7,519 bases of DNA from Porticoccaceae bacterium (GTDB lineage: Bacteria > Pseudomonadota > Gammaproteobacteria > Pseudomonadales > Porticoccaceae): NCBI GenBank assembly GCA_002710745.1, contig PALW01000024.1, positions 1 through 7,519 on the forward strand, read 5' to 3'. The number at the start of each line of letters is the position of its first letter. Within the stretch, counting starts at the first letter, position 1. Shown piece after piece: positions 6,862 to 7,519 of this stretch. The translations under genes and the position numbers were made by a program. Below the pieces are notes generated by a model that saw only the letters and a program-made list of their open reading frames with translations, did no database searches and was not told the DNA's origin.

Positions 6862-7519
6862 ACTGTCCTCTTAAAGAATTCGGCAACGCTTCAGTAATCA
6901 AAGCTGAAACAAATGTTCCAATAAGCTCGGTTTCGATTGATGAGAAATTTACTACTCGATTGTTTTCAGTGCGGGCCTGTAATTGTCCTGGATCTTTTTT
7001 AGACACGCCTGTCACTAGCAAAACTTGTTCTGTTCCAACCATTTTCCGACTGATTCTCGATGCGTTCTGATTAATTCTATCTTGAAGGATCTGTAGACGC
7101 TGTTTTTTGATTTCTAATGGAACAGTATCTGGCAGATCAGCAGCAGGAGTGCCGGGTCTGGCACTGTATATAAAGCTAAAGGAGGTATCAAAACCGACTT
7201 CATCAATTAAATTGATCGTATCCTCAAAATCACTGTTGGTTTCAGTAGGAAAGCCGATAATGAAGTCTGAAGATATACTTATATCCGGACGCAATTTTCG
7301 TAGACGACGGATTTTCGATTTATACTCTAAAGCAGTATGACCTCTTTTCATTGCCATCAAAACTTTATCAGATCCACTTTGAACAGGAAGATGAAGATGG
7401 TCTACTAACTCAGGAACATGAGAGTACGTGTCTATCAAAGAATCTGAAAATTCATTTGGATGCGATGTAGTATATCTAATTCTATCTATGCCTTTAATAC
7501 TCGCAACCATTGGTATTAG
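6854..7519 (-). CDS. miaB: tRNA methylthiotransferase MiaB, C-terminal part
   Basis: Radical-SAM iron-sulfur enzyme that adds the methylthio group to i6A37 in tRNAs reading codons that begin with U. The 221 visible residues run in from the right edge; the first codons are CTA ATA CCA ATG, so the ATG at 7508-7510 is internal and not a start. The visible part holds the second half of the radical-SAM barrel (RIRYTTSHPNEF, HLPVQSGSD, ISSDFIIGFPTE, FIYSARPGTPAA). The C-terminal TRAM RNA-binding domain follows (about the last 65 residues, with RTENNRVVNF and NSLRGQLV). The CxxxCxxC cluster motif and the N-terminal domain are outside the window. The protein stops right after NSLRGQLV, lacking the roughly 35-residue tail of E. 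coli MiaB. MiaB is distinguished from RimO by sequence and by its place next to ybeZ-ybeY. Confidence 0.95.
   Translation of the reverse strand, partial: LIPMVASIKGIDRIRYTTSHPNEFSDSLIDTYSHVPELVDHLHLPVQSGSDKVLMAMKRGHTALEYKSKIRRLRKLRPDISISSDFIIGFPTETNSDFEDTINLIDEVGFDTSFSFIYSARPGTPAADLPDTVPLEIKKQRLQILQDRINQNASRISRKMVGTEQVLLVTGVSKKDPGQLQARTENNRVVNFSSIETELIGTFVSALITEALPNSLRGQLV

Noticed and set aside
7508..7510. ATG as a possible start of a short separate gene
   Set aside because: The frame stays open upstream to the window edge and the residues before it (LIP) continue the MiaB sequence, so it is an internal methionine.

Overview
The window is an AT-rich stretch of bacterial chromosome carrying a conserved housekeeping cluster, with every gene on the minus strand. 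In transcription order (right to left) it reads miaB (3' part only), ybeZ/phoH, ybeY, ybeX/corC, lnt, a secreted peroxiredoxin, and leuS (5' part only). This is the order expected of Gammaproteobacteria (in E. coli: miaB, ybeZ, ybeY, ybeX, lnt, then further away leuS). The protein sequences also resemble gammaproteobacterial versions. Low GC, very short spacers and many overlaps suggest a compact, possibly marine, gammaproteobacterium. That placement is an inference from composition and gene order.

Layout. 6854-7519 is the C-terminal half of MiaB (tRNA methylthiotransferase), entering from the right edge. An 86-nt spacer follows, with a candidate extended -10 promoter overlapping the miaB stop codon. 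5769-6767 is a PhoH-like ATPase with a TTG start. 5305-5766 is the rRNA-maturation endoribonuclease YbeY. 4452-5291 is a CBS/CorC-domain protein. 2953-4452 is apolipoprotein N-acyltransferase Lnt. 2420-2956 is a peroxiredoxin with a signal peptide. These five genes are packed with 2-nt and 13-nt gaps and with 1-nt (TAATG) and 4-nt (ATGA) overlaps, so they almost certainly form one mRNA. A 103-nt spacer with a good sigma70-type promoter precedes leuS, which runs off the left edge at codon 772.

Function. PhoH, YbeY and CorC/YbeX are the ribosome/RNA-maturation and stress-linked set usually found beside miaB. Lnt finishes lipoprotein acylation in the inner membrane. LeuS charges tRNA-Leu. The peroxiredoxin is the one gene outside the familiar core set. 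It overlaps the end of lnt, has the strongest Shine-Dalgarno in the window and is predicted to act outside the cytoplasm.

I found no mobile element, CRISPR array, RNA gene, origin, clear terminator or broken gene. There is no gene-free stretch longer than about 100 bases. I see no convincing new multi-gene system; the findings are local oddities in an otherwise ordinary region.
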